From positions 1 to 32,018 of the forward strand of contig JBIIVF010000011.1 in assembly GCA_044339595.1 (NCBI GenBank): a stretch of DNA of 32,018 nt, given 5' to 3'. The notes under the pieces were generated by a model that saw nothing but the letters and a program-made list of their open reading frames with translations, was not told the origin of the DNA and ran no database searches. Positions 7,461 to 14,862 of the stretch are shown in pieces. A program made the position numbers and the translations under genes. How positions within the stretch are numbered: position 1 is the first letter of the stretch; each line of letters begins with the position of its first letter. Source of the DNA: CAZTGZ01 sp044339595 (GTDB lineage: Bacteria > Bacteroidota > Bacteroidia > NS11-12g > UBA9320).

Positions 7461-9635
7461 TTACTTGATAAATAGCAACTCCCTATATTTGGGGAGCTCC
7501 CACATGCGATCATCTACCAGACGTTCGAGTTTGTCGGCATGATATCGGATATTATCGAAATGACTTTTCACTTTATTGCAATAAGCTAAAGCGCGCAACT
7601 TGGCGTCTTCGATATTGTTCGATTTTTTACGCTGTTCTGTCATTTCATCCACTTCCTTTTTCAAAGCAGCTAAATTTTCATTGACATTCTCCAACAAATC
7701 AAGATGAGGCTTCACGGCTGAAGATTTTAGACCGGCTTCCTTTAATTTGATGATGGCATCCGCCAACATTTGCTCATAACGAATCACTGCTGGCAAAATC
7801 CTTGTAAAAGCCAAATCCCCCATGAGACGACCTTCTATTTGGATTTGTTTGATGTACGCCTCGAGATTAATTTCGTAACGGGCATGCAGTTCCTCCTTAG
7901 AAAAAATGCCATTGCTCATCATCAGTTCAGTTGTTGAATCGCTGATATACGCATCCAATGCAACAGGGGTATCTCTAAAATTTGATAATCCGCGTTTTTC
8001 AGCTTCTACCACCCATTCATCGCTGTATCCATTGCCTTCGAATAGAATTCTTCTTGAAGTTTTCAAATATCCCTTCAGAATGGTATGGATTGCTTCCTCT
8101 TTTTTCGCGCCGGCTTTGATGGACGCTTTCACCTCCTTTTCAAACTTAGCAAGTTGATCTGCCACTGCTGTGCAAAGAACCAACATCGGTGAAGATGAAT
8201 TCTGGGAAGATCCCACCGCGCGTAATTCAAATTTATTGCCCGTAAACGCAAATGGACTGGTTCGATTACGATCGGTATTATCGGCCTGAATTTCAGGGAT
8301 TTTGGCGATGTTTATGACCTTCATTTTTTCTTTGCCACTGCTCTTTTTACCTTTCTCAAAGTCGTTGAGCACTTGGGTGAGGGTAGAACCTACGAAAATA
8401 GAAATGATGGCAGGTGGTGCCTCATTGGCTCCCAATCGGTGGTCATTGCTTGCAGAGGCGATGCTGGCCCTCAATAAATCTGCATGATCGTGTACCGCCT
8501 TGATGGTATTGATAAAGAAGGTCATGAACTGCAGGTTGTTTCCAGGATCAGTACCCGGATTTAATAAATTCACGCCGGTATCGGTATTGATGCTCCAGTT
8601 ATTGTGCTTTCCGGATCCATTGATGCCCGAAAATGGCTTTTCATGCAGCAATACCTTAAATCCATGGCGGCGAGCCACTTCCTCCATCAAATCCATCAAC
8701 AATTGATTGTGGTCGATGGCCAAATTCACTTCCTCAAACATCGGAGCACATTCGAACTGACCCGGTGCCACTTCATTGTGACGTGTTTTTAAGGGGATGC
8801 CCAATTTTAATGCTTCAATTTCGAGGTCATACATATAATTGATCACCCGATCAGGGATGCTTCCAAAATAGTGATCTTCGAGCTGCTGTCCTTTGGCCGG
8901 TGCATAACCGATTAAGGTTCTGCCACTTTGAAGCAAATCCGGACGTGCATAATAAAAGGCACGGTCAATCAGGAAATATTCTTGTTCAATTCCTAAAGAG
9001 GCGGTTACCTTGTTCACCTTTTCATCAAACAATTTACAAACCGCCGTGGCCTTTGTGTCGAGAAGATGCAAAGATTTGAGCAAAGGCGCCTTAAAATCGA
9101 GGGCCTCGCCATTGTAGGAAACAAATATGGTAGGGATACAGAGGGTTTTACCCGAAGTATTTTCGTAAATAAAGGCCGGTGAGGAAGGATCCCAAGCGGT
9201 ATATCCGCGGGCCTCAAAGGTGTTTCTCAAGCCTCCGTTCGGAAAGCTCGAAGCATCCGGCTCTTGTTGAACCAAAGAGCTGCCGCTGAATTTTTCCATG
9301 GCCACCCCATCTTCTGCCTCATACAACGAATCGTGTTTTTCGGCCGTGAGTCCGGTGAGCGGTTGAAACCAATGGGTGTAATGCGTTGCCCCGTTTTCGA
9401 TCGCCCAACGTTTCATTCCATTGGCCACATGTGAAGCCACTTCCCGATCAATTTGGGTTATACCTCTGCCATCTATGGCATTTCTAACCGCCTTATACGC
9501 TTCTTTGCTGAGATAATTGCGCATGGCTTTGTCATCAAAGACGTAGGAAGCAAAATACTCAGTTACCGGAACTTTGGGAACATTTACCGGAACAGTTTTG
9601 CGTTCCATGGCAATTTCAATGGCTTTGAATCTCAT
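7461..9635 (-). CDS. glnN: Glutamine synthetase type III
   Basis: This cytoplasmic enzyme makes glutamine from glutamate, ammonia and ATP. At 724 residues it is the long GSIII form, not the roughly 470-residue GSI. Visible family signatures are THYTHWFQPLTGLTAEKHD (about 84-102), FSGSSLVQQEPDASSFP (about 116-132), the nucleotide/metal region RHNEVAPGQFE, and FSGINGSGKHNNWS with NTDTGVNLLNPG. The C-terminal helical part (about 560-724) is characteristic of GSIII. The ATG at 9635 (MRFKAIEIAMERK) matches the usual Bacteroidota start, and a perfect -7 element lies 21 bases upstream. No PII gene or ammonium transporter is adjacent. Its presence near cyanophycin genes hints at an active nitrogen economy, but the distance is about 9 kb, so this is only context. 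Confidence 0.96.
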   Translation of the reverse strand: MRFKAIEIAMERKTVPVNVPKVPVTEYFASYVFDDKAMRNYLSKEAYKAVRNAIDGRGITQIDREVASHVANGMKRWAIENGATHYTHWFQPLTGLTAEKHDSLYEAEDGVAMEKFSGSSLVQQEPDASSFPNGGLRNTFEARGYTAWDPSSPAFIYENTSGKTLCIPTIFVSYNGEALDFKAPLLKSLHLLDTKATAVCKLFDEKVNKVTASLGIEQEYFLIDRAFYYARPDLLQSGRTLIGYAPAKGQQLEDHYFGSIPDRVINYMYDLEIEALKLGIPLKTRHNEVAPGQFECAPMFEEVNLAIDHNQLLMDLMEEVARRHGFKVLLHEKPFSGINGSGKHNNWSINTDTGVNLLNPGTDPGNNLQFMTFFINTIKAVHDHADLLRASIASASNDHRLGANEAPPAIISIFVGSTLTQVLNDFEKGKKSSGKEKMKVINIAKIPEIQADNTDRNRTSPFAFTGNKFELRAVGSSQNSSSPMLVLCTAVADQLAKFEKEVKASIKAGAKKEEAIHTILKGYLKTSRRILFEGNGYSDEWVVEAEKRGLSNFRDTPVALDAYISDSTTELMMSNGIFSKEELHARYEINLEAYIKQIQIEGRLMGDLAFTRILPAVIRYEQMLADAIIKLKEAGLKSSAVKPHLDLLENVNENLAALKKEVDEMTEQRKKSNNIEDAKLRALAYCNKVKSHFDNIRYHADKLERLVDDRMWELPKYRELLFIK

Positions 9636-9655
9636 GTCAGAAAATTATTAAAGCG

Positions 9656-9663
9656 CAAATATA
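9656..9663 (-). promoter_or_regulatory. Predicted -7 promoter element of glnN (TATATTTG)
   Basis: TATATTTG on the minus strand is a perfect match to TAnnTTTG. A T-run (TTTTT) occupies the -33 position instead of TTTG. The start point would be near 9649, giving a leader of about 14 bases. Confidence 0.5.
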
Positions 9664-9811
9664 GGGTGCCTTTGACCCTAAAAACGTACACATTTTATAA
9701 ACAAAGTGAAGTTGTAATGTGAATCACCGGAAGTTGATTTAACCAGCAGATTCTGACAGCATTCCTCAAATTCAATGTATGAACATTTTTTTATGCCAAC
9801 TGTTTCCTATA

Positions 9812-9819
9812 TTCGTTTG
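9812..9819 (+). promoter_or_regulatory. Weak candidate -7 element for the pirin gene (TTCGTTTG)
   Basis: TTCGTTTG is one mismatch from TAnnTTTG, and a T-run (TTTTTTT) lies at about the -33 spacing upstream. The start point would be near 9826, about 17 bases before the ATG. Confidence 0.3.
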
Positions 9820-9842
9820 ATAAGTCTAACAAAACCAAAATC

Positions 9843-10988
9843 ATGACGGAAGATAAATTACATCGCAGGAGCTTCTTAGGACGGCTTTCACTGGGCATTA
9901 CCTCTTTGCTTGCATTGCCGGTGAATTCGATTTCGAATACCTTGGCCCTTAAAACAAATGATGATCAACAAGATATGGAACCTGTAAAAACCATCCGACC
10001 TTTGGGATTTCAATGGGATACCGCTGACCCTTTTCTTTTCTGTGTGCATCACGAAGATGCATTCCCCAAAGGCAACGAAGCCATGGGACCTGCCACTTCC
10101 CTCTCCGGACGTCACATGGGGGATGATTTTATCATTAAAGACGGATTCAGGATGTATCATGGCAAAGTGGTGCCGGGTTTTCCCGGGCATCCACACCGCG
10201 GATTTGAAACCATTACCGTGGTTCGAAAAGGATTGGTGGATCATGCCGATTCACTCGGGGCTGCCGGACGTTATGGAAACGGCGATGTGCAGTGGATGAC
10301 CGCCGGTAAGGGCGTGCAACATTCTGAAATGTTTCCTTTGTTAAGACAGGATGTAGAAAACCCGATGGAACTTTTTCAAATCTGGTTAAATCTGCCGGCT
10401 GCCAACAAAATGGTCGAACCCCATTTCAAAATGTTATGGGCTGAAAGCATCCCACACTTTACAGCTCTAGATGCGCAAAACCGCAAAACGGTTGTAGAAG
10501 TGATTGCAGGAAAGCTGGGCGACAAAACAGCGCCAACCCCACCGCCTAATTCATGGGCAGCCGACCCGAAACACGAAGTAGCCGTTTGGAACATCAAAAT
10601 GGATCCGGGGGCAGTTTGGACCATGCCAAAAGCATCGCCGGGCATCAACCGTACCTTATATTTTTATCAGGGTGCTTCATTGCAACTGTCAGGCAAGAAT
10701 ATACCCTTATATAATGCCGCTGAATTGCGCGCTGACATGGATGTAGTGATTGAAAACGGCGCACAAGAATGCGGAATTTTGATACTTCAGGGCAAACCCA
10801 TCGGCGAAACCGTCATTCAATACGGCCCTTTTGTGATGAACAGCAAAGAAGAAATTCAACAAGCCTTTCAAGATTATCACGATACCAAATTCGGTGGATG
10901 GCCATGGCCACGATACGATCAGGTGCATGCAAGAGACCGAGGTCGATTTGCAAAACACGCAGATGGGACGGAGGAAGTGAAGGGTTGA
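9843..10988 (+). CDS. Pirin-family bicupin with twin-arginine signal peptide
   Basis: The N-terminus has a Tat motif, H-R8-R9-S-F-L-G, followed by a hydrophobic stretch (about 12-37), so the protein is probably exported folded. The pirin core follows: GHPHRGFETITVVRKG (H116 and H118) and KGVQHSEM (H160 and E162) supply the four expected metal ligands of the N-terminal cupin. Further on, PPNSWAADP and a second, degenerate cupin (about 230-330) complete the fold. Pirins bind Fe or another divalent metal; some act as quercetin dioxygenases, others as regulators. An exported pirin is more likely an enzyme than a cytoplasmic regulator, but this is inference. The start is the ATG at 9843. The C-terminal WPRYDQVHARDRGRFAKHADG is seen in several Bacteroidota pirins. 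It stands alone, facing away from glnN. Confidence 0.9.
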   Translation: MTEDKLHRRSFLGRLSLGITSLLALPVNSISNTLALKTNDDQQDMEPVKTIRPLGFQWDTADPFLFCVHHEDAFPKGNEAMGPATSLSGRHMGDDFIIKDGFRMYHGKVVPGFPGHPHRGFETITVVRKGLVDHADSLGAAGRYGNGDVQWMTAGKGVQHSEMFPLLRQDVENPMELFQIWLNLPAANKMVEPHFKMLWAESIPHFTALDAQNRKTVVEVIAGKLGDKTAPTPPPNSWAADPKHEVAVWNIKMDPGAVWTMPKASPGINRTLYFYQGASLQLSGKNIPLYNAAELRADMDVVIENGAQECGILILQGKPIGETVIQYGPFVMNSKEEIQQAFQDYHDTKFGGWPWPRYDQVHARDRGRFAKHADGTEEVKG

Positions 10989-11371
10989 AATTGTGAATTA
11001 AAAATTATGAATTGAAAAAGGGGTGGCTGGTGATAGGTGTGTTTTCAAGTTTTTGTGAGGGGGTTGGTTCAAACAGCAGATTTATTTGTGAAATTAGACC
11101 CACTTTTAGTTACTCTGAAATTTCGCCCCTTTGCGACTTTTTTGAATTGTTTCAAAACTTTTAAGAGAAAACCCCTAGAACACATTTTTGTTTAATCTTT
11201 AGGCTGAAAACCATACCGATGTTGTTGTTATTAGGTAATCTCATCAATCCACCATACAATCATTCCATCTCTACATCGCTAAAGCGCTGCATCATTTCAT
11301 CGCTCAATCGATACTTCGTTCATGACCCAAATCAACGAATTTTACCTAGCCCCTTTTACCTTATAGCTAAA

Positions 11372-11420
11372 ATTGTCTGAACCGGGATTTTTGTAAGATT
11401 AAAGGATTAACAAGATTTTA
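11372..11420 (+). repeat. Left copy of an inverted dispersed repeat flanking the T9SS gene
   Basis: Bases 11372-11400, beginning ATTGTCTGAACCGGGATTTT, are identical over 29 bp to the reverse complement of 14716-14744. The similarity continues for about 20 more bases with about four mismatches. It has the look of the TCTGAACC/GGATT-type interspersed repeats of Bacteroidota. Confidence 0.85.
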
Positions 11421-11451
11421 TCGACTAGACTCTAGACCCTCAAACCTATAC

Positions 11452-11505
11452 ACCTCTCAACCTCAACTCAACCTCAACCTCAACCTTTCCCTCAACCTCA
11501 ACCTC
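11452..11505 (+). repeat. Degenerate AACCTC hexamer tandem repeat
   Basis: CTCAACCTCAACTCAACCTC and its continuation consist of about eight imperfect AACCTC units, interrupted by CTTTCC. It lies just upstream of the promoter of the T9SS gene. It is a simple sequence repeat with no spacers, so it is not a CRISPR. Confidence 0.75.
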
Positions 11506-11526
11506 TGTCATATTTTCATTCCAAAA

Positions 11527-11557
11527 CTTGTGTAAGTTCGATTTCTGACTATTTTTG
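11527..11557 (+). promoter_or_regulatory. Predicted promoter of the mosaic T9SS gene (CTTG-N19-TATTTTTG)
   Basis: CTTG (11527-11530) is followed after exactly 19 bases by TATTTTTG (11550-11557). The -7 element is perfect and the -33 has one mismatch to TTTG. The start point would be about 11564, 18 bases before the ATG at 11582. It sits immediately downstream of the AACCTC repeat. Confidence 0.55.
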
Positions 11558-11581
11558 TCATGGAATATTAAAAATTCAATA

Positions 11582-14500
11582 ATGAGGACCCTTCAGATTC
11601 TTGTTTTCTTATTCCTGCTGATTCCTTATAAATCACAGTGCATGCAGAGTTCAGGCTTCATAATCTGGGAGTCAAATAAAGATTCAATGCACTTTAAAAT
11701 TTTTTATTTAGACAATGAAGTCAATATTGGAAATGAAAACATGAGTTACGACCAGATTGACAGCTTGACGATAGATAAAAGCGAAACCATTATTCAAAGC
11801 AATTTTGGCAGTCGAAAGATTGTAACAAAACTAGTTATGGTATACAACTATGCTCAATCGCCATTTATTTGCTTTCAACAACCCATTAAGGAAAATTTCA
11901 GATCAAGATTCTTCGTGAGAACATTTTCGATTTCCCTTAATGACACCTTGGTGCTGCGAAATAAAATTTTTTGTGATTCAATGACAATTCGCTTTAGAGC
12001 GCAATTAGGAGTAGATTGGAAAGTATCAAACATTGCATTTACAGTAAATACTTGTGAATTAAACTTAAAAGTATATCCGGGCAATTTGTATCAATGCCGA
12101 AATACGAATAATTCATCAGTTACCTTTCCGAAATTATTTAGCATTATTAATTTTATAAGTTTCCCCAACAATAATAACCCTGATGCAAAATATTTTAGTC
12201 CGGCTTTTCAAGAAAAAGATCAAGACTCAATTTACATTTCTTTGAGCGATTTTAATCGTGCAACCTGGCAATATGCATTTTCACTAGCCTATCCACTTTC
12301 ACACAATTGTCCTAATCCAAATAGCCTGCAATGTAATTCTTACATCAAATCATATCCCCCTTATGGTTTGCACGTTAATTCCAAGACAGGTGATCTTATA
12401 ACAAAATTTAAATTCTTAAATCCACCTTTGCTGCCAATTCTTGCCATTCAATCTACATATTTTAAATTCCAATATGATGAATATAGAATAGATTCATCAA
12501 ATAAGATGATATTGTTAGGTTCTCAATTTCTAACCATTCCTACTCAGTGGAATTCTTACTATCAAAATCAAATGAATTTAATTCCAAGGGTTGAATCATC
12601 AAACTATGAATATAAGGTATGCCCAGGTGATTCCATTCAAATATCAATTAGTTCAACAGCCTTTAAGTGGCCACAAAGTACATTAAACCTAGACACTGCA
12701 TGGCTTTTTTGGGATTCATCCCTTGTTGATAAAGGTGCCAGTTTTAATATAATCGATTTGACCGCCAGAGATAAAAAGGCGATCTTTAAGTGGATTACAA
12801 AACAGGATCAAATTCATTCACAACCCTATAGATTTACAGCCTTTTCTTGTAGTAATGATTTATGGAAAAGTAAGGATCCAAATTTCTCCGGTCCTTTACA
12901 AATTAACGCCCGTACCTTCCTCATCTACGTCCGCCCAAAACCCACTGTTTGGCATAGCCATGCCTTAAAATCCTGTGGGCAAATCACCGCTTCGGTCGAT
13001 AGCTTTATAGACCTACCCGGAACGTGGAACTTTCACTGGCAGATGATCGATTCAGTGAACAATGTCAGACTGAGTCATACAGGCAAATTCCCGGATTTTA
13101 AATTGCCGCACTCCGGAAAATGGATATTGAGACTTACGGCTTCCAACGACTATGCCGGTTGCCCGTTGGTGGTGGAAGATACCCTGAACGTGGCTCCCTT
13201 CTCCCTCTTTTCCCTGCCTGACACTTCCTTCTGCTCATCTGAATCAGTCACCTTCACCCCGATTGGTTTGCAAGGTGCTCCTCCCTTTGCCTATCTCTGG
13301 AAAACTGCTTTCCGTACCGATACCGCTGCTTCGCTTTTGTTCATCAACACTTCCGATTCTGTGCTGTGCTTACAAGTGACCGATGCCAACAATTGCGTTT
13401 TTGCCGATAGCCTGGTTCCTCAAGTTCGTCCTGCACCGATCTTCAACTTCGGGTTTGAAGGCTTGCAGGCTTGTGTGGGAGATACAATTCCATTAAAAGT
13501 GCCTTCGACCTTTGTTTCATTACCCAGAAATTGGACACCCGAGCTGGTTGACACGCTTTTTGCAGTGACTACCTCCGGAGTTTATTCTCTCCTTTTAAAT
13601 GACACTTTCCATCAATGTGCCTTTGCTGATACCGTGCTCATCGCTTTTCAGGATAATCCCAAAGCGGACTTTTCCTTCTCCGGTGTTTGTAATCCCGACT
13701 CTGTCTCCTTTCACTATACCGGCACACAGCCCGAAGGCAATGGGTACGATTTTTACTGGCTCTTCCCCGATACGATGCTAAGCGGAAAATCTGTTTCCAA
13801 TAAAATGAGCGGGGCAGATTGGATTCCGGTTCGGGTGCAAGTCATCTCCTATACCGGATGCAGAGATACCCTTACCCAATGGATACCCTCCGGAAGGCAC
13901 GTAAAGGCGCTGTTTTCGGGTATCGACATCTGCCAGGGCGACAGCCTCCGCCTTCTCGATCAATCTACCTTCACTTACCAACCTGACCATCTCTGGAAAT
14001 TCGGTGACGGCAACTTTTCAACGGCACAAAATCCTGTCCATAGCTATCCCTACCATTCCGAAAGTAAAACCTATCTGGTGACCCTAAAAGTGCAAAACGA
14101 TTTCTGCGCCGACAGCATCACTTTACCCGTGAATGTGATCGAATCGCCCGAAGCTTCCTTTACCCACAACTCTAACGGCAAAACGGTTTTCTTCACCCCG
14201 AACGAAACCCCATCAGGCGCCTCCTTCCGCTGGACTTTCGGCGATGGCGACAGCAGCAATCTTTCAGCCCCATCGCACACCTACAAAGCCGACAGTGGCA
14301 CTTATACCGTTTGCTTGTCTGTGATCAATACCGAAGGCTGTTCGCAAACCTCTTGCAAACAGGTGTATTTCAATGTGGGAATCCAAGATATAGACAAAGA
14401 CATCAACATTTATCCCAATCCCACGGAAAATCTGTTATTTATTACATCCCTTGAGCCCTTGCAAAATGCGCTGTTGACCCTTTCAGACACGCAAGGAAAA

Positions 14501-14629
14501 ACCATCCTGCAAAGCACTTGCAACGGGCTATCCTGCACCCTAAACCTCAAATCACTCCCCAAGGGCGTTTATACCCTGAACATAGAAAATGAAGGTAGGG
14601 TGATGAAGAAAGTGGTGGTAAAACTGTGA
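11582..14629 (+). CDS. Secreted PKD-like protein with T9SS type A sorting domain, compositional mosaic
   Basis: The ATG at 11582 opens a signal peptide (MRTLQILVFLFLLIPYKSQC); the TTG at 11555 lies in the predicted -7 box and is rejected. The protein has 1015 residues. Residues about 25-440 form a Cys-containing, Asn/Ser-rich region with no family I recognise. From about 440 on there are Ig/PKD-like segments; two clear PKD signatures are LWKFGDGNFSTAQNPVHSY and FRWTFGDGDSS with SHTYKADSGTY. The last 80 residues are a Por secretion tail (type A): INIYPNPTENLLFI, LPKGVYTLNI and KKVVVKL. Such cargo crosses the outer membrane through the T9SS and is released or anchored at the surface. GC content jumps at about 12,900, near residue 440, from about 30-33% to above 50%. 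The gene is flanked by inverted repeats. Function is unknown; an adhesin-like role is a guess. Confidence 0.85.
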   Translation: MRTLQILVFLFLLIPYKSQCMQSSGFIIWESNKDSMHFKIFYLDNEVNIGNENMSYDQIDSLTIDKSETIIQSNFGSRKIVTKLVMVYNYAQSPFICFQQPIKENFRSRFFVRTFSISLNDTLVLRNKIFCDSMTIRFRAQLGVDWKVSNIAFTVNTCELNLKVYPGNLYQCRNTNNSSVTFPKLFSIINFISFPNNNNPDAKYFSPAFQEKDQDSIYISLSDFNRATWQYAFSLAYPLSHNCPNPNSLQCNSYIKSYPPYGLHVNSKTGDLITKFKFLNPPLLPILAIQSTYFKFQYDEYRIDSSNKMILLGSQFLTIPTQWNSYYQNQMNLIPRVESSNYEYKVCPGDSIQISISSTAFKWPQSTLNLDTAWLFWDSSLVDKGASFNIIDLTARDKKAIFKWITKQDQIHSQPYRFTAFSCSNDLWKSKDPNFSGPLQINARTFLIYVRPKPTVWHSHALKSCGQITASVDSFIDLPGTWNFHWQMIDSVNNVRLSHTGKFPDFKLPHSGKWILRLTASNDYAGCPLVVEDTLNVAPFSLFSLPDTSFCSSESVTFTPIGLQGAPPFAYLWKTAFRTDTAASLLFINTSDSVLCLQVTDANNCVFADSLVPQVRPAPIFNFGFEGLQACVGDTIPLKVPSTFVSLPRNWTPELVDTLFAVTTSGVYSLLLNDTFHQCAFADTVLIAFQDNPKADFSFSGVCNPDSVSFHYTGTQPEGNGYDFYWLFPDTMLSGKSVSNKMSGADWIPVRVQVISYTGCRDTLTQWIPSGRHVKALFSGIDICQGDSLRLLDQSTFTYQPDHLWKFGDGNFSTAQNPVHSYPYHSESKTYLVTLKVQNDFCADSITLPVNVIESPEASFTHNSNGKTVFFTPNETPSGASFRWTFGDGDSSNLSAPSHTYKADSGTYTVCLSVINTEGCSQTSCKQVYFNVGIQDIDKDINIYPNPTENLLFITSLEPLQNALLTLSDTQGKTILQSTCNGLSCTLNLKSLPKGVYTLNIENEGRVMKKVVVKL

Positions 14630-14862
14630 ATCGCGTAGATTGTCTGAATCTCGGATTAGGCGGATAAATGGAAATCACGGATGTTTATTACGCACTAAAA
14701 TATTGGTAATCTTTAAATCTTACAAAAATCCCGGTTCAGACAATAAAAAATCATGTTCATCATTCAATCAAATGAATCATAGCTCAAACCATAAACGGAT
14801 GAAATAAAAAACGCGGATGTTTGTGGGTTGCCGTTCAATACCATATGCCTAATCCCTTTTAC
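14630..14862. other. Repeat-rich intergenic region downstream of the T9SS gene
   Basis: It contains a copy of the TCTGAATC-type repeat (about 14642-14692, GTCTGAATCTCGGATTAGGC onward), related to the unit of the right-edge array. It also contains the right inverted-repeat copy and a short CGGATGTTT motif seen twice (about 14678 and 14813). No gene is seen. Confidence 0.6.
14696..14744 (-). repeat. Right copy of the inverted dispersed repeat flanking the T9SS gene
   Basis: The reverse complement of 14716-14744 equals 11372-11400 over all 29 bases, and similarity extends to about 14696. Together with the left copy it brackets about 3.3 kb containing only the T9SS gene and its promoter. Confidence 0.85.

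Larger units (their letters stand above)
10989..11526. other. Repeat-rich intergenic region upstream of the mosaic T9SS gene
   Basis: No credible gene. In order it holds: AT-rich sequence after pirin; a degenerate CATCGC/ATCATT-rich stretch (about 11265-11335) resembling the array at the right edge of the window; TTTTACCTAGCCCCT at 11340-11354, repeated at 14857-14871; the left inverted-repeat copy (11372-11420); and a degenerate AACCTC hexamer run. Confidence 0.6.

Noticed and set aside
11452..11505. Possible CRISPR-like array of AACCTC units
   Set aside because: The units are contiguous hexamers without spacers, and no cas gene is present.
11372..14744. Composite transposon bounded by the inverted repeats
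   Set aside because: No transposase, no insertion-sequence structure and no target-site duplication could be identified; the repeats look like interspersed sequence.
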